A DNA stretch of 64,000 bases from Variovorax davisae (GTDB lineage Bacteria; Pseudomonadota; Gammaproteobacteria; Burkholderiales; Burkholderiaceae_C), in the NCBI RefSeq assembly GCF_030316845.1, contig NZ_JASZYS010000007.1, forward strand, positions 310,001-374,000, given 5' to 3'. This document shows positions 1 to 10,013 of the stretch, one piece after another. Position numbers and translations under genes: made by a program. The notes beneath the pieces are model-generated. The model was not told where the DNA came from, did no database searches, and saw only the letters and a program-made list of their open reading frames with translations. The first letter of the stretch is position 1. The number at the start of each line of letters is the position of its first letter.

Positions 1-657
1 ATCGTCGACAAGCCGGTCGGCCTGGTGGTCCATCCGGCGCCGGGCCACTGGAGCGGCACGCTGCTCAACGGCCTGCTGGCGCTCGATCCCCGGGCGGCGC
101 TGCTGCCGCGCGCCGGCATCGTGCACCGGCTCGACCGCGACACCAGCGGCCTCATGGTGGTGGCGCGCAGCCGCCAGGCGATGGACGCGCTGGTGGCGTC
201 GATCGCGGCGCGCGACGTCAAGCGCCAGTACCTGGCGCTCGCCCACCGCAGCTGGCAGGGGGCCCGCGCGCGCCATGTCGACGCCCCGATCGGGCGCGAT
301 CCGCGCAACCGGCTGCGCATGGCCGTGGTCGATCTCGAGCGCCACTCGGGCAAGACGGCCCGCACGCTGGTCGAACTGCTCGACGGCAACGAGCAGGGCT
401 GCGCGGTGCGCTGCACGCTCGAAACCGGCCGCACCCACCAGATCCGGGTCCACATGGCGTCGATCGGTCATCCGCTGGTGGGCGACGCGCTCTACGGCGG
501 TGCGCCCGCGGCCGGCCTGACGCGGCAGGCGCTGCATGCCTTCAGGCTCGAATTCGCGCATCCGGTCACGCGCGCGCCGATGGCGTTTCGCTCGCCGCCG
601 CCGCCGGACCTGCTTCAGGGTTTCTCCGAGTGGGGGCTGGATTACAATCGCGCCTGA
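1..657 (+). CDS. rluD: 23S rRNA pseudouridine synthase, RluD type (5' end outside window)
   Basis: Converts uridines of 23S rRNA to pseudouridine; RluD of E. coli acts in helix 69. The frame is open from base 1, so the N-terminal part, including any S4 RNA-binding domain, lies outside the window. The visible part begins IVDKPVGLVVHPAPGHW, typical of RluD, and carries the catalytic motif HRLDRDTSGLMVVA with the catalytic Asp at codon 45 of the fragment. The later GRTHQIRVHMASIGHP block also belongs to the RluA/RluD fold. An internal GTG at base 25 is not the start because family sequence continues upstream of it. RluC or another RluA-family member is possible, but the PAPGHW segment and the core-gene context favour RluD. 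Confidence 0.85.
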   Translation: MVDKPVGLVVHPAPGHWSGTLLNGLLALDPRAALLPRAGIVHRLDRDTSGLMVVARSRQAMDALVASIAARDVKRQYLALAHRSWQGARARHVDAPIGRDPRNRLRMAVVDLERHSGKTARTLVELLDGNEQGCAVRCTLETGRTHQIRVHMASIGHPLVGDALYGGAPAAGLTRQALHAFRLEFAHPVTRAPMAFRSPPPPDLLQGFSEWGLDYNRA

Positions 658-786
658 CGGTCCCGAGGGCCGCGCCGGCCGCCTGATTGCCGGCTTTGCG
701 TTGCTTTTCGCCGCGTGCCGGCAGCGCCTCCTTCCATCCTTCTGAACTAGCGTCCTCGAGACGCCTTTTCCTGGATAACGCGAACC

Positions 787-1539
787 ATGAATACGGCGGA
801 TGCCAAGCGCATTCTCGAAACCGCCTTGATCTGTTCGACCCAGCCGTTGCCGGTGCGCGAACTGCGCGTGCTGTTCGACGACGAACTGGGCGCCGACACG
901 ATCAAGTCGCTGTTGCTTGAACTGCAGGAAGACTGGTCGCAGCGCGGCCTGGAGCTCGTGAGCGTGGGCAGCGGCTGGCGCTTCCAGAGCCGGCCCGAAC
1001 TGCGCGACCACCTCGATCGGCTGCACCCCGAGAAGCCGCCGCGCTACACCCGGGCGGTGCTCGAGACGCTGGCCATCATTGCCTACCGGCAACCGGTCAC
1101 GCGGGGCGACATGGAGGACATCCGGGGCGTCACGATCAACTCGCTGATCCTGAAGCAGCTCGAGGACCGCAACTGGGTCGAGGTGATCGGCCATCGCGAA
1201 ACCGTCGGCCGGCCCGCGCTCTATGCGACCACGCGCCAGTTCCTCGACGACCTGGGCCTGGCCTCGCTGGACCAGTTGCCGCTGATCGAGACGCCGGCCC
1301 AGCAGGGCGCGCTGATCGACGCGCTCGGCCAGGCAGCCGGCGGCGACGACCAGCCGGCGCTGCCGATCGAGGACCTGCCGGCGGAAACGCTGCTCCTGGC
1401 CGAGGTCGACATCGAGGCCGAAGCCGTCGCCGCGGCGGCCCCCGAGCCGGCCGAACCCCCCATTCCCTCGCCCGTCGACGCCGAAGCGGCGCCCGACGAG
1501 GCCGACACCACCGCCGCCCCTTCCGGAACCCGACCATGA
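787..1539 (+). CDS. scpB: Segregation and condensation protein ScpB
   Basis: Subunit of the SMC-ScpA-ScpB (condensin-like) complex that compacts and segregates the chromosome. The 250-residue protein has the tandem winged-helix ScpB domain: an N-terminal half from [18 protein letters not shown] and a second half with [17 protein letters not shown] and IRGV, the most conserved family stretch. After about residue 175 it continues as an Ala/Pro/Glu-rich tail of low complexity, common in betaproteobacterial ScpB. The ATG start follows a short leader. The stop overlaps the rluB start by 4 bases (ATGA), so the two are probably translationally coupled. ScpA is not adjacent in this window. Confidence 0.92.
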   Translation: MNTADAKRILETALICSTQPLPVRELRVLFDDELGADTIKSLLLELQEDWSQRGLELVSVGSGWRFQSRPELRDHLDRLHPEKPPRYTRAVLETLAIIAYRQPVTRGDMEDIRGVTINSLILKQLEDRNWVEVIGHRETVGRPALYATTRQFLDDLGLASLDQLPLIETPAQQGALIDALGQAAGGDDQPALPIEDLPAETLLLAEVDIEAEAVAAAAPEPAEPPIPSPVDAEAAPDEADTTAAPSGTRP

Positions 1540-3236
1540 GCCCCATTGATCCTGATGATGCAGCCGCGCTGCCGGCCGACGCCGCTTCCGACGTGCCCGC
1601 GGTCGAGACGCCCGTAGCGGCCGCCGAAGGCGAAGCCGCGCCGCGCAAGCGCCGCCCCCGCAAGCCCAAGGCGGCCGTCGCGCAGCCGGTCGAGGCTCCC
1701 GCTGCCGACGCGGGCGCGGTCGAAGCGGCCGCACCGGCCGAGGCGATCGCGGCGCCGGAGCCCGTCGCCGAAGAGGTGCCGCCGCCTGCGCCGACGCCCG
1801 CACCGAGCATCGCCGCTGCTGCCCAGGACGAAGCGGACGAAGAGGAAGACGAGGAAGAGCCGGACGAGGAAGAAGACGACCTCGACCGCGCCCGCCGCGC
1901 CGCCGAGCGCGAGCAGCGCAACGCGCCGCCGCCCGAGCCGATCCGCTTCGCCGACGTGATCTCCGGCCAGTTCGACGCCGACGAGGAAAGCCCCGAGGTG
2001 CCGCCGCTCAAGCGCGTGCTGCTGCCCGAGGCCGATTCGCCCAAGCTCCACAAGGTGCTGGCGCAGGCCGGCCTGGGTTCGCGGCTCGAAATGGAGCAGC
2101 TGATCCTCCAGGGCCGGATCTCGGTCAACAACGAGCCGGCCCATATCGGCCAGCGCATCCAGTACGGCGACCAGGTCAAGATCAACGGCAAGCCGATCCG
2201 CTACCGGATCGCGCCGCCGCCGGCGCGCGTCATCGCCTATCACAAGCCGGTCGGCGAGGTCGTCACGCACGACGATCCGCAGAATCGCCCGACCGTGTTC
2301 CGCAAGCTGCCGCGCCTGCAGCAGGGCAAGTGGCAGTCGGTCGGCCGGCTCGACCTGAACACCGAAGGCCTGCTGCTGTTCACCAGCTCGGGCGAACTGG
2401 CCAACCAGCTGATGCATCCGCGCTTCGGCCTGGAGCGCGAATACGCCGTGCGGGTGCTCGGCGCCCTCAGTGCCGAGGAGAAGAAGCGCCTGCTCGAAGG
2501 CGTGCGGCTGGACGACGGCATGGCCCAGTTCGGCACCATCGAGGAGGGCGGCGGCGAAGGCTCCAACTGCTGGTACCGCGTGACCATCTCCGAGGGCCGC
2601 AACCGCGAGGTGCGGCGCCTGTTCGAGTCGGTCGGCCACGCCGTCAGCCGGCTGATCCGCATCCGCTACGGCGCCATGGTGCTGCCGCGCGGGCTCAAGC
2701 GCGGCGCCTGGATGGAGCTCGACGAGCGCGACATCCAGGCCCTGTTCCAGGCCGCCGGCGGTGGCGGCGAGCGGGCCCCGCGGCAAGGCGCCGGGCCCAA
2801 GGGCCAGGGGCCGGGCCAGGACAACGGCGGGCGCAACCGCAATCGCAAGCGCCGGGGCAACCGCAACGGCGGCGCGCAGGGCGAGGCCCGCGAGTCGATC
2901 CCGAATCCGCTGGCCCACGGCCCGGGCGCGCGCCCGGACCGCGGCGGCGGCAAGGGCCCGCCCCAGGGGCGCCGCGGCAACCGTGGCGACCGGCCGCCAG
3001 GGCAGGGGCCCGGCCCCGGTCCGCAGGGTCGCAACCGCCAGGGCGACGACCGCGCCCCCGGAGGCGCCAACCAGCCTGATCCGATGAAGACCTCGCTCGG
3101 CTACATCGGCACCGACAGCTTCTCGCGCCAGCGCAAGGAGCAGCGCCAGGGCCCGCGTCGGGGTGGACCCGGCGGCGGCGGTGGCGGCGGCGGAAACTTC
3201 GGCGGCGGTGGTGGCGGTCGACGCCGCGGCCGCTGA
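1536..3236 (+). CDS. rluB: 23S rRNA pseudouridine synthase RluB with long low-complexity tails
   Basis: RsuA-family pseudouridine synthase, expected to act on U2605 of 23S rRNA. The 566-residue protein is much longer than E. coli RluB (about 290). Residues 1 to about 165 are Ala/Pro/Glu-rich with a run of Asp/Glu near residues 98-115. The S4 domain follows ([16 protein letters not shown], about 168-215). The catalytic domain has [14 protein letters not shown] with Asp273 as the predicted nucleophile and [20 protein letters not shown]. From about residue 405 the tail is rich in Gly, Arg, Asn and Pro and ends in Gly runs and RRRGR. It is coupled to scpB by a 4-base overlap. Such tails are typical of Burkholderiales RluB and probably bind RNA or ribosomes (inference). 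Confidence 0.92.
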   Translation: MSPIDPDDAAALPADAASDVPAVETPVAAAEGEAAPRKRRPRKPKAAVAQPVEAPAADAGAVEAAAPAEAIAAPEPVAEEVPPPAPTPAPSIAAAAQDEADEEEDEEEPDEEEDDLDRARRAAEREQRNAPPPEPIRFADVISGQFDADEESPEVPPLKRVLLPEADSPKLHKVLAQAGLGSRLEMEQLILQGRISVNNEPAHIGQRIQYGDQVKINGKPIRYRIAPPPARVIAYHKPVGEVVTHDDPQNRPTVFRKLPRLQQGKWQSVGRLDLNTEGLLLFTSSGELANQLMHPRFGLEREYAVRVLGALSAEEKKRLLEGVRLDDGMAQFGTIEEGGGEGSNCWYRVTISEGRNREVRRLFESVGHAVSRLIRIRYGAMVLPRGLKRGAWMELDERDIQALFQAAGGGGERAPRQGAGPKGQGPGQDNGGRNRNRKRRGNRNGGAQGEARESIPNPLAHGPGARPDRGGGKGPPQGRRGNRGDRPPGQGPGPGPQGRNRQGDDRAPGGANQPDPMKTSLGYIGTDSFSRQRKEQRQGPRRGGPGGGGGGGGNFGGGGGGRRRGR

Positions 3237-3246
3237 ATTCGGCAAG

Positions 3247-3295
3247 CCGGCGCGGCCTTTCGCTCGCCTGCGGCGAGGGAATGCTCCCGCGCCGG
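3247..3295. other. Nested inverted repeat between rluB and ndk
   Basis: CCGGCGCGG at 3247-3255 pairs perfectly with CCGCGCCGG at 3287-3295. Inside it, CTCGCC (3263-3268) pairs with GGCGAG (3272-3277) around a 3-base loop. No T tract follows, so it is not a standard intrinsic terminator. A -10-like TAAAAT (3297-3302) begins two bases after the outer arm. It may be an RNA structure at the end of the rluB message or a site at the ndk promoter. Confidence 0.45.
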
Positions 3296-3386
3296 TTAAA
3301 ATCAGAGGCTTTGTCAAGGCTTGCAACCCGCATGTTGCGGCCGTGACGGAACTCATTCAGATTCAAGCTCTCAAGAAAGCACTTCC

Positions 3387-3812
3387 ATGGCCATCGAACG
3401 CACCCTCTCCATCATCAAGCCCGACGCCGTCGCCAAGAACGTCATCGGCAAGATCGTCTCCCGCTTCGAGGCCGCCGGCCTCAAGATCGTGGCAGCCAAG
3501 CTGATCCACCTGTCGCGCAGCGAAGCCGAGCAGTTCTACGCGGTCCACAAGGAGCGTCCCTTCTTCAAGGACCTGGTCGAGTTCATGATTTCCGGCCCGG
3601 TGTTCGTGCAGGCGCTCGAAGGCGAGAACGCGATCGCCAAGAACCGCGACCTGATGGGCGCCACCGACCCCAAGAAGGCCGCCCCCGGCACCATCCGCGC
3701 CGACTTCGCCGACAGCATCGATGCCAACGCGGTGCACGGTTCCGACGCGCCCGAAACGGCCCAGGTCGAGATCGCCTTCTTCTTCGCCGGCCTCAACGTC
3801 TACGCCCGCTGA
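3387..3812 (+). CDS. ndk: Nucleoside diphosphate kinase
   Basis: Transfers the gamma phosphate between nucleoside triphosphates and diphosphates through a phosphohistidine, balancing cellular NTP and dNTP pools. The 141-residue product has the family's usual length. It starts [18 protein letters not shown] and contains the active-site block [12 protein letters not shown] with the phospho-accepting His117. The frame is open further upstream, but the ATG at 3387 matches the family N-terminus. A -10-like TAAAAT lies at 3297-3302, about 85 bases upstream, and suggests its own promoter. It is followed 20 bases later by rlmN, the usual order in betaproteobacteria. Confidence 0.96.
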   Translation: MAIERTLSIIKPDAVAKNVIGKIVSRFEAAGLKIVAAKLIHLSRSEAEQFYAVHKERPFFKDLVEFMISGPVFVQALEGENAIAKNRDLMGATDPKKAAPGTIRADFADSIDANAVHGSDAPETAQVEIAFFFAGLNVYAR

Positions 3813-3832
3813 GGGCGAGCCCGCCTGACGCA

Positions 3833-4981
3833 ATGACCACGGCCAACCTGCTCGACTTCGATCTGGAGGGATTGGCCGCGTTCTGCGAACGGCTGGGGGA
3901 AAAGCGTTTCCGCGCGACGCAGCTGTTCCGCTGGGTCCACCAGCGGGGCGCCAGCGATTTCGCGCTGATGACCGACCTGGCCAAGTCGCTGCGCGAGAAG
4001 CTCGCGACCACCGCGCGGGTCGAGGCGCTGCCCGTCATCACGCAGCACGAATCCGCCGACGGCACCATCAAGTGGCTGTTCGACGTCGGCGATGGCAACG
4101 CGGTCGAGGCCGTGTTCATTCCCGAGGACGATCGCGGCACGCTGTGCGTGTCGTCGCAGGCCGGCTGCGCCGTCGGCTGCCGCTTCTGCTCGACCGGGCA
4201 CCAGGGCTTCAGCCGCAACCTGACCACCGGCGAGATCACGGCCCAGCTGTGGTTCGCCGAGCACTTCCTGCGCAAGCACCTGGGCCGCGCCGAGCGCGTC
4301 ATCTCCAACGTCGTGATGATGGGCATGGGCGAGCCGCTGCAGAACTATGCGGCGCTGGTGCCGGCGCTGCGCACGATGCTCGACGACAACGCCTATGGCC
4401 TGTCGCGGCGCCGCGTGACGGTCTCGACCTCGGGCGTGGTGCCGATGATCGACCGGCTCGGCGGCGACTGCCCGGTGGCGCTCGCGGTGTCGCTGCATGC
4501 GCCCAACGACGCGCTGCGCGACGACCTCGTGCCGCTGAACCGCAAATACCCGATCGCCGAACTGATCGAGGCCTGCAAGCGCTACCTCGCGCATGCCCCG
4601 CGCGACTTCATCACTTTCGAATACTGCATGCTCGACGGCGTCAACGACCAGCCCGAGCATGCGCGCCAGCTGCTGGAGCTCGTGCGTTCGTCCGGCGTGT
4701 CCTGCAAGTTCAACCTGATTCCCTTCAATCCCTTCCCGGCCTCGGGCCTGCTGCGCTCGCCGCAGCCCCGGGTCCTGGCCTTCGCCAAGGTGCTGAGCGA
4801 GGCGGGCATCGTGACCACGGTGCGCAAGACGCGCGGCGACGACATCGATGCCGCCTGCGGGCAGCTCGCCGGCGACGTGAAAGACCGCACCCATGCGGCC
4901 GAACGGATGGCGCAGCGGCGCACCGTGATCCTGCACCCGGCCTCCCGCCAGGCCGCCACCCCCACTGCCGAGGAGCAATGA
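3833..4981 (+). CDS. rlmN: Dual-specificity RNA methyltransferase RlmN (radical SAM)
   Basis: Methylates C2 of A2503 in 23S rRNA and of A37 in a set of tRNAs, using two S-adenosylmethionines and a [4Fe-4S] cluster. The 382-residue protein has the radical SAM motif CAVGCRFC with Cys112, Cys116 and Cys119. It also has the family blocks [32 protein letters not shown] and the C-terminal [12 protein letters not shown], whose Cys is the predicted methyl-carrying residue. The N-terminal [15 protein letters not shown] is the accessory domain. It sits between ndk and pilW; pilW begins only 4 bases after the stop, indicating an operon. Confidence 0.96.
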   Translation: MTTANLLDFDLEGLAAFCERLGEKRFRATQLFRWVHQRGASDFALMTDLAKSLREKLATTARVEALPVITQHESADGTIKWLFDVGDGNAVEAVFIPEDDRGTLCVSSQAGCAVGCRFCSTGHQGFSRNLTTGEITAQLWFAEHFLRKHLGRAERVISNVVMMGMGEPLQNYAALVPALRTMLDDNAYGLSRRRVTVSTSGVVPMIDRLGGDCPVALAVSLHAPNDALRDDLVPLNRKYPIAELIEACKRYLAHAPRDFITFEYCMLDGVNDQPEHARQLLELVRSSGVSCKFNLIPFNPFPASGLLRSPQPRVLAFAKVLSEAGIVTTVRKTRGDDIDAACGQLAGDVKDRTHAAERMAQRRTVILHPASRQAATPTAEEQ

Positions 4982-4985
4982 TCCG

Positions 4986-5816
4986 ATGAGCAAGGCGTTT
5001 CCGAATGCACGCACGCTGCTGCAGGTGTCCTGTGGCGTCGCTGCAGCCTGGCTGCTGGCAGGCTGCGTCAACACCAGGAATGGCGTGCTGCAGACTTCCC
5101 CCGGCAGGGACGCGGCCATCGTGACCGACTCCGACGAGACCAATGGCCGCAAGCGCGCCAAGCTGCGCACCGAGCTGGCCGTCGGCTACTTCCAGGCCGG
5201 GCAGACCACGGTGGCGCTCGACGAGATCAAGCAGGCCCTGGCGGCGGATCCGAGCTTCCCGGATGCCTACAACCTGCGCGGCCTGGTCTACATGCGGCTC
5301 GACGACCCGGCCCAGGCCGAAGACAGCTTCCGCCGCGCCATCGCGCTCGATCCGCGCGAGCCCAACGTGCTGCACAACTACGGCTGGCTGCTGTGCCAGC
5401 AGAACCGCTTTGCCGACGCGCAGCAGCAGTTCTCGGCTGCGCTCGCCATCGCCAGCTACACCGACCGCGCCAAGACGCTGATGACCCAGGGCGTCTGCCA
5501 GCTCAAGGCCGGACAGAAGCCGGAAGCCGAGCGCAGCCTGATGCAGGCCTACGAGATCGATGCCGGCAATCCGGTGATCGGCTACAACCTGGCCTCGATC
5601 CTGGCCCAGCGCAACGACTGGCAGCGGGCCCAGTTCTACATCCGCCGCGTCAACAACAGCCCGTCGGCCAGCGCCGAGTCGCTGTGGCTCGGCATCAAGA
5701 TCGAACGTCAACTCGGCAACCGCGAAGCGGTCGCGCGCTTGGCGGACCAATTGCAACGGCGCTTCCCCCAGTCGCGGGAGGCGATCGCGTACGAGCGCGG
5801 AAATTTCAATGATTGA
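4986..5816 (+). CDS. pilW: Type IV pilus biogenesis lipoprotein PilW (PilF), TPR protein
   Basis: Pilotin-like outer-membrane lipoprotein needed for assembly or stability of the type IV pilus secretin. The 276-residue protein has a signal peptide ending in the lipobox LAGC with Cys27 as the lipidated residue. The rest is tetratricopeptide repeats, for example VGYFQAGQTTVALDEIKQAL, AYNLRGLVYMRLDDPAQAE and NVLHNYGWLLCQQNRFADA. It starts 4 bases after rlmN and its stop overlaps rodZ by 8 bases. The rlmN-pilW-rodZ-ispG order is a strong family context. No other pilus gene is nearby, which is usual for this gene. Confidence 0.9.
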   Translation: MSKAFPNARTLLQVSCGVAAAWLLAGCVNTRNGVLQTSPGRDAAIVTDSDETNGRKRAKLRTELAVGYFQAGQTTVALDEIKQALAADPSFPDAYNLRGLVYMRLDDPAQAEDSFRRAIALDPREPNVLHNYGWLLCQQNRFADAQQQFSAALAIASYTDRAKTLMTQGVCQLKAGQKPEAERSLMQAYEIDAGNPVIGYNLASILAQRNDWQRAQFYIRRVNNSPSASAESLWLGIKIERQLGNREAVARLADQLQRRFPQSREAIAYERGNFND

Positions 5817-6699
5817 GCGAGCGAGTGAATTCGGGGCTTCGGCCGCGGTGCCCCTGGTCGGTGGCGACAGCACGAACATGTCGGCCGGCGACATGCTGCG
5901 CGAGGCGCGCGAGGCGCACGGCCTGCACATCGACATGGTCGCCGCGGCGCTCAAGGTGTCGCCGCAGAAGCTGGCCGCGCTCGAGGCCGACGACATCGAG
6001 GCCCTGCCCGACGCCGTGTTCGCGCGCGCGCTGGCGGCCAGCGTCTGCCGGGCGCTGCGGATCGATCCGCAGCCGGTGCTGGCGAAGCTGCCCGGTGCCC
6101 AGCGGCCCGGATTGGCGGATGCCGACCGCACCATCAGCAGGAGCCTGAAATCGGCGGCGCCGCGATCGGGCTCCGGTGCCAGCGGCCTGCCGTCGCGGGC
6201 GCTGCTGATCGTGGTCGTGCTGCTGCTGGTCGGCGCCGCCGTATTGTTCTGGCTGCCGCAGTCGGCCTTCGACCGGGTCGGTGCGGTGTTCTCGGGCCTG
6301 GGTTCGCACAGCGACACGACGGCCGCCGGCGGCGCGCCGGCAGCGGCGGCCGTGGAGCCGACGGCGCCGAGTGCGCCCCCGGTGCTGCCGCCGCCCGCCG
6401 ACACCGCGCCGGTCGAAGCGCAGGCGGCCGCCGAGCCGCCGGCCGCGGCCGCAAGCAACGACCTGATCGTCTTCGTCGCCCGCGAGGAATCGTGGATCAC
6501 CGTGACCGAGGCGGGCGGCAAGCAATTGATCCGCCGCACGGTCAAGCCCGGTGAAACCGTCGGCCTGACCGGCGCCCTCCCGCTGTCGGTCGTGATCGGC
6601 CGGGCCTCGGCGGTCGACGTGCGCGTGCGCGGCAAGGCCTTTGACCTCACGCCGCTCGCGCGTTCCGGCGGCGTGGCACGCTTCGAAGTCAAACCCTGA
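5809..6699 (+). CDS. rodZ: Cytoskeleton protein RodZ-like
   Basis: Bitopic inner-membrane protein linking MreB to the elongation machinery and helping keep rod shape. The 296-residue protein has an N-terminal cytoplasmic helix-turn-helix domain ([20 protein letters not shown] through about residue 85), one membrane segment near residues 127-148 ([17 protein letters not shown]), an Ala/Pro-rich periplasmic linker, and a C-terminal DUF4115 beta domain from [16 protein letters not shown]. The ATG at 5809 overlaps pilW by 8 bases. A second ATG at 5878 (MSAGDML) begins just before the conserved domain and could be the true start. Confidence 0.88.
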   Translation: MIERASEFGASAAVPLVGGDSTNMSAGDMLREAREAHGLHIDMVAAALKVSPQKLAALEADDIEALPDAVFARALAASVCRALRIDPQPVLAKLPGAQRPGLADADRTISRSLKSAAPRSGSGASGLPSRALLIVVVLLLVGAAVLFWLPQSAFDRVGAVFSGLGSHSDTTAAGGAPAAAAVEPTAPSAPPVLPPPADTAPVEAQAAAEPPAAAASNDLIVFVAREESWITVTEAGGKQLIRRTVKPGETVGLTGALPLSVVIGRASAVDVRVRGKAFDLTPLARSGGVARFEVKP

Positions 6700-6710
6700 T
6701 CGAGCCCGCC

Positions 6711-8003
6711 ATGACCGATGCCCAGAACCCCCTCGGCTGCCTGCCGATCGAACCCGCCGCGCCCCGGCCGCGCCGCTCGCGCCAGGCCCGCGTGGTCTGG
6801 GGGCCGCGCACCGTGACCGTCGGCGGCGATGCGCCGGTGCGCGTGCAGTCGATGACCAACACCGACACGGTCGACGCCATCGGCACCGCGATCCAGGTCA
6901 AGGAGCTGGCGATCGCCGGCTCCGAGATGGTCCGCATCACGGTCAACACGCCCGAGGCCGCCGCGCAGGTGCCCTACATCCGCGAGCAGCTCGACCGCAT
7001 GGGCATCGACGTGCCGCTGATCGGCGACTTCCACTACAACGGCCACCGCCTGCTGACCGACTATCCGGCCTGCGCCGAGGCGCTCAGCAAGTACCGCATC
7101 AACCCGGGCAACGTGGGCAAGGGCGACAAGAAGGACCGGCAGTTCGGCCAGATGATCGATGCCGCGATGCGCTGGAACAAGCCGGTGCGCATCGGCGTCA
7201 ACTGGGGCAGCCTCGACCAGGAGCTGCTGGCCAGCCTGATGGACGTCAACAACGCGCGCCCCGAACCCTGGGACGCCAAGTCGGTCATGTACGAGGCGCT
7301 GGTCACCTCGGCCATCGATTCCGCCAAGCTCGCCGAGTCGATGGGCATGGACGGCAGCCAGATCATCCTGAGCTGCAAGGTGAGCGGCGTGCAGGACCTG
7401 ATCTCGGTCTACCGCGAGCTCGCCCGGCGCTGCGACTACACGCTGCACCTGGGCCTGACCGAAGCCGGCATGGGCACCAAGGGCACGGTGGCTTCGGCCA
7501 CCGCGCTGTCGATCCTGCTGCAGGAGGGCATCGGCGACACGATCCGTGTCTCGCTGACCCCCCAGCCCGGCGAATCGCGCACGCAAGAGGTGCTGATCGC
7601 CAACGAGATCCTGCAGGCGCTGGGCCTGCGGGTGTTCGTGCCCAGCGTCACGGCCTGCCCGGGATGCGGACGCACGACCAGCACCACCTTCCAGGAACTC
7701 GCCAAGCAGATCGACGACTACCTGCGCATGCAGATGCCGGTCTGGCGCAACAAGTACCCGGGCGTCGAGACCCTGAAGGTGGCCGTCATGGGCTGCATCG
7801 TCAACGGCCCGGGCGAGAGCAAGCACGCCGACATCGGCATCAGCCTGCCCGGCACCGGCGAGGCGCCGGCGGCGCCGGTCTTCATCGACGGCGAGAAGGC
7901 GCTCACCTTGCGCGGCGACAACATCGCCACCGAGTTCCACCAGCTGGTCGAAACCTACATTCAAAAACGCTTCGGCAGCGCAGTGGCTGCCGACATCGTC
8001 TGA
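6711..8003 (+). CDS. ispG: 4-hydroxy-3-methylbut-2-en-1-yl diphosphate synthase IspG
   Basis: Penultimate enzyme of the MEP isoprenoid pathway; a [4Fe-4S] enzyme that reductively opens methylerythritol cyclodiphosphate to HMBPP. The 430-residue protein has the N-terminal TIM barrel ([34 protein letters not shown]) and the cluster-binding C-terminal domain with Cys316 and Cys319 in CPGCGRT, Cys362 in [10 protein letters not shown] and the fourth ligand Glu369. It is the usual bacterial length with the extra insert seen in betaproteobacteria. It lies 11 bases after rodZ and 9 bases before hisS, a typical operon position. Confidence 0.96.
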   Translation: MTDAQNPLGCLPIEPAAPRPRRSRQARVVWGPRTVTVGGDAPVRVQSMTNTDTVDAIGTAIQVKELAIAGSEMVRITVNTPEAAAQVPYIREQLDRMGIDVPLIGDFHYNGHRLLTDYPACAEALSKYRINPGNVGKGDKKDRQFGQMIDAAMRWNKPVRIGVNWGSLDQELLASLMDVNNARPEPWDAKSVMYEALVTSAIDSAKLAESMGMDGSQIILSCKVSGVQDLISVYRELARRCDYTLHLGLTEAGMGTKGTVASATALSILLQEGIGDTIRVSLTPQPGESRTQEVLIANEILQALGLRVFVPSVTACPGCGRTTSTTFQELAKQIDDYLRMQMPVWRNKYPGVETLKVAVMGCIVNGPGESKHADIGISLPGTGEAPAAPVFIDGEKALTLRGDNIATEFHQLVETYIQKRFGSAVAADIV

Positions 8004-8012
8004 ACCCCCTCC

Positions 8013-9311
8013 ATGGCTGAAAAAATCAGTGCCGTCAAAGGCATGAACGACATATTGCCGCCCGATTCGGCGCGCTGGGAATGGCTCGAAGCCATCGTGC
8101 GGGACCTGATGGGCCGCTATGCGTACCGCAACATCCGCACGCCGATCCTCGAGCAGACGGCCTTGTTCGTGCGCGGCATCGGCGAGGTCACCGACATCGT
8201 CGAGAAGGAGATGTACTCGTTCGAGGACAAGCTCAACGGCGAGGCCCTGACCCTGCGGCCCGAGAACACCGCCAGCGTGGTGCGTGCCGTGACCGAACAT
8301 TCGCTGCTGTACGACGGCGGCAAGCGGCTCTGGTACATGGGTCCGATGTTCCGCCACGAGCGGCCGCAGCGCGGGCGCTACCGGCAGTTCCACCAGATCG
8401 GTGCCGAGGCCCTGGGCTTCGCCGGTCCGGACGTCGACGCCGAGCTGATCCTGCTGGCCAGCGCGCTCTGGAAGGCCCTGGGCCTCACCGACGTCCGGCT
8501 CGAGCTCAACAGCCTGGGGCAGCCGGCCGAGCGGGCGCTGCATCGCACGCAGCTGATCGCCCATTTCGAGCAGCACGCCGACAAGCTCGACGAAGACGGC
8601 AAGCGCCGCCTGCACAGCAATCCGCTGCGCATCCTCGACACCAAGAACCCGGCCATGAAGGAAGTCGTGGAGTCGGCGCCCCGGCTCATGGACTTCCTGG
8701 GCGAGGCCTCGCTCGCGCACTTCGACGGCCTGCGCGCGATCCTCGACGCCAACGGCATCGGCTACACCATCAATCCGCGCCTGGTGCGCGGGCTCGACTA
8801 CTACAACCTCAGCGTGTTCGAGTTCGTGACCGACCGCCTCGGCGCACAGGGCACCGTCTGCGCCGGCGGCCGCTACGACGACCTGATCGTGCAGATTGGC
8901 GGCAAGGCGGCGCCGGCGGTCGGCTGGGCACTGGGCGTCGAACGCGTGCTCGAGCTGGTGAAGGAGCAGGGCACGCCGATCCCGCTGCCGGTCCCCGACG
9001 TCTACGCGGTCGTGCCCGACGCCGCCGCCATGCCGGTGGCGCTGCGCACCCTGCAGCAGCTGCGCGATGCCGGCCTGCGGGCCCAGATGCACGCGGCCAC
9101 GGCCGACGGCCTCGGCAGCTTCAAGTCGCAGTTCAAGAAGGCCGACGCCAGCGGCGCGGCGCATGCGCTGGTCTTCGGCGCCGACGAGCTCGCCCGCGGC
9201 GAGGTCACGGTCAAGTCGCTGCGCGACGGCAGCGGTGCCCAGACCACCCGGGCGCTGGCCGACCTGGCGGCCTGGGCCGCCACCCTACAATCCTCGGCTC
9301 CCAACAACTGA
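8013..9311 (+). CDS. hisS: Histidyl-tRNA synthetase
   Basis: Class II aminoacyl-tRNA synthetase charging tRNA-His. The 432-residue protein shows motif 2 ([20 protein letters not shown]), the histidine-binding segment [16 protein letters not shown], and motif 3 within [14 protein letters not shown], followed by the anticodon-binding domain from about residue 325. Start and length agree with family members. A TACAAT hexamer at 9286-9291, inside its 3' end, resembles a -10 element 27 bases before the next gene. HisZ, a paralogue lacking synthetase function, is encoded about 7.5 kb downstream. Confidence 0.97.
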   Translation: MAEKISAVKGMNDILPPDSARWEWLEAIVRDLMGRYAYRNIRTPILEQTALFVRGIGEVTDIVEKEMYSFEDKLNGEALTLRPENTASVVRAVTEHSLLYDGGKRLWYMGPMFRHERPQRGRYRQFHQIGAEALGFAGPDVDAELILLASALWKALGLTDVRLELNSLGQPAERALHRTQLIAHFEQHADKLDEDGKRRLHSNPLRILDTKNPAMKEVVESAPRLMDFLGEASLAHFDGLRAILDANGIGYTINPRLVRGLDYYNLSVFEFVTDRLGAQGTVCAGGRYDDLIVQIGGKAAPAVGWALGVERVLELVKEQGTPIPLPVPDVYAVVPDAAAMPVALRTLQQLRDAGLRAQMHAATADGLGSFKSQFKKADASGAAHALVFGADELARGEVTVKSLRDGSGAQTTRALADLAAWAATLQSSAPNN

Positions 9312-9317
9312 CAGCGC

Positions 9318-10013
9318 ATGGCCACCCATCTCGACCTCGAAGAACAGGAACAGCTCGACCAGCTCAAGCATTTCTGGAACACCTACGGCACCCTGATCAC
9401 CTGGGTCGTGCTGCTCGCGGCCGGCGCCTTCGTGGCCTGGAACGGCTGGCAGTACTTCCAGCGCAACAAGGCGGCCCAGGCGTCCGCCCTCTATGACGAG
9501 ATCGAGCGCAGCGCGCAGGCCGGCGACGCCGCCCGCATCGAACGCGCGCTGTCCGACATGAAGGACAAGTTCGCGGGCACCGCCTACGCCCAGCAGGCCG
9601 GCCTGCTGGCGGCGCGGGCGCTCCACGACAAGGGCAATGCCGAGGCGTCGCGGGCGGCGCTGGCCTGGGTCTCGGAGCACGCGGTCGATCCGGGCTACCA
9701 GGCGGTCGCCAAGCTGCGACTGGCGGGCGAGCTGCTCGAAGCCAAGCAGTACGACGAGGCCCTGAAGGCGCTCGCCGGCGAGGTGCCGAAGGAATTCGAA
9801 GCGCTGGCCGCCGATCGCAAGGGCGACATCTACCTCACCCAGGGCAAGCGCGAGGAGGCCAAGGCCGAGTACCTCAAGGCCCTGGCCGCCTTCGAACCGG
9901 GCGCCGACTATCGCCGCCTGGTCGAGATCAAGCTCAACGCCGTCGGCGTCGACCCGAAGAGCCTGGCTCCGGCGGCCGCCGGCGCCGCATCCCCAGCCAA
10001 GACCACACCATGA
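9318..10013 (+). CDS. yfgM: YfgM-like tetratricopeptide inner-membrane protein
   Basis: Single-pass inner-membrane protein with a periplasmic TPR-like domain. In E. coli YfgM (AncE) associates with the SecYEG translocon and periplasmic chaperones. The 231-residue product has a short cytoplasmic N-terminus (MATHLDLEEQEQLDQLKHFW), one membrane helix around residues 22-42 (TLITWVVLLAAGAFVAWNGW) and Ala-rich helical repeats. It lies between hisS and bamB, the conserved location. It overlaps bamB by 4 bases (ATGA), suggesting coupled expression with the outer-membrane assembly lipoprotein. Confidence 0.88.
   Translation: MATHLDLEEQEQLDQLKHFWNTYGTLITWVVLLAAGAFVAWNGWQYFQRNKAAQASALYDEIERSAQAGDAARIERALSDMKDKFAGTAYAQQAGLLAARALHDKGNAEASRAALAWVSEHAVDPGYQAVAKLRLAGELLEAKQYDEALKALAGEVPKEFEALAADRKGDIYLTQGKREEAKAEYLKALAAFEPGADYRRLVEIKLNAVGVDPKSLAPAAAGAASPAKTTP

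Noticed and set aside
760..786. Small hairpin followed by CTTTTCC before scpB, as an intrinsic terminator
   Set aside because: The stem is only 5 bases and the T run is interrupted, so a terminator call is not supported.
1221..3356. Minus-strand open frame opposite scpB and rluB
   Set aside because: Low-complexity shadow of the RluB tails; no ribosome binding site or family sequence.
4725..9164. Minus-strand open frame of more than 1400 codons opposite pilW, rodZ, ispG and hisS
   Set aside because: It is antisense to conserved genes, has a composition of Ala/Arg/Gly/His repeats typical of GC-rich shadow frames, and shows no domain.
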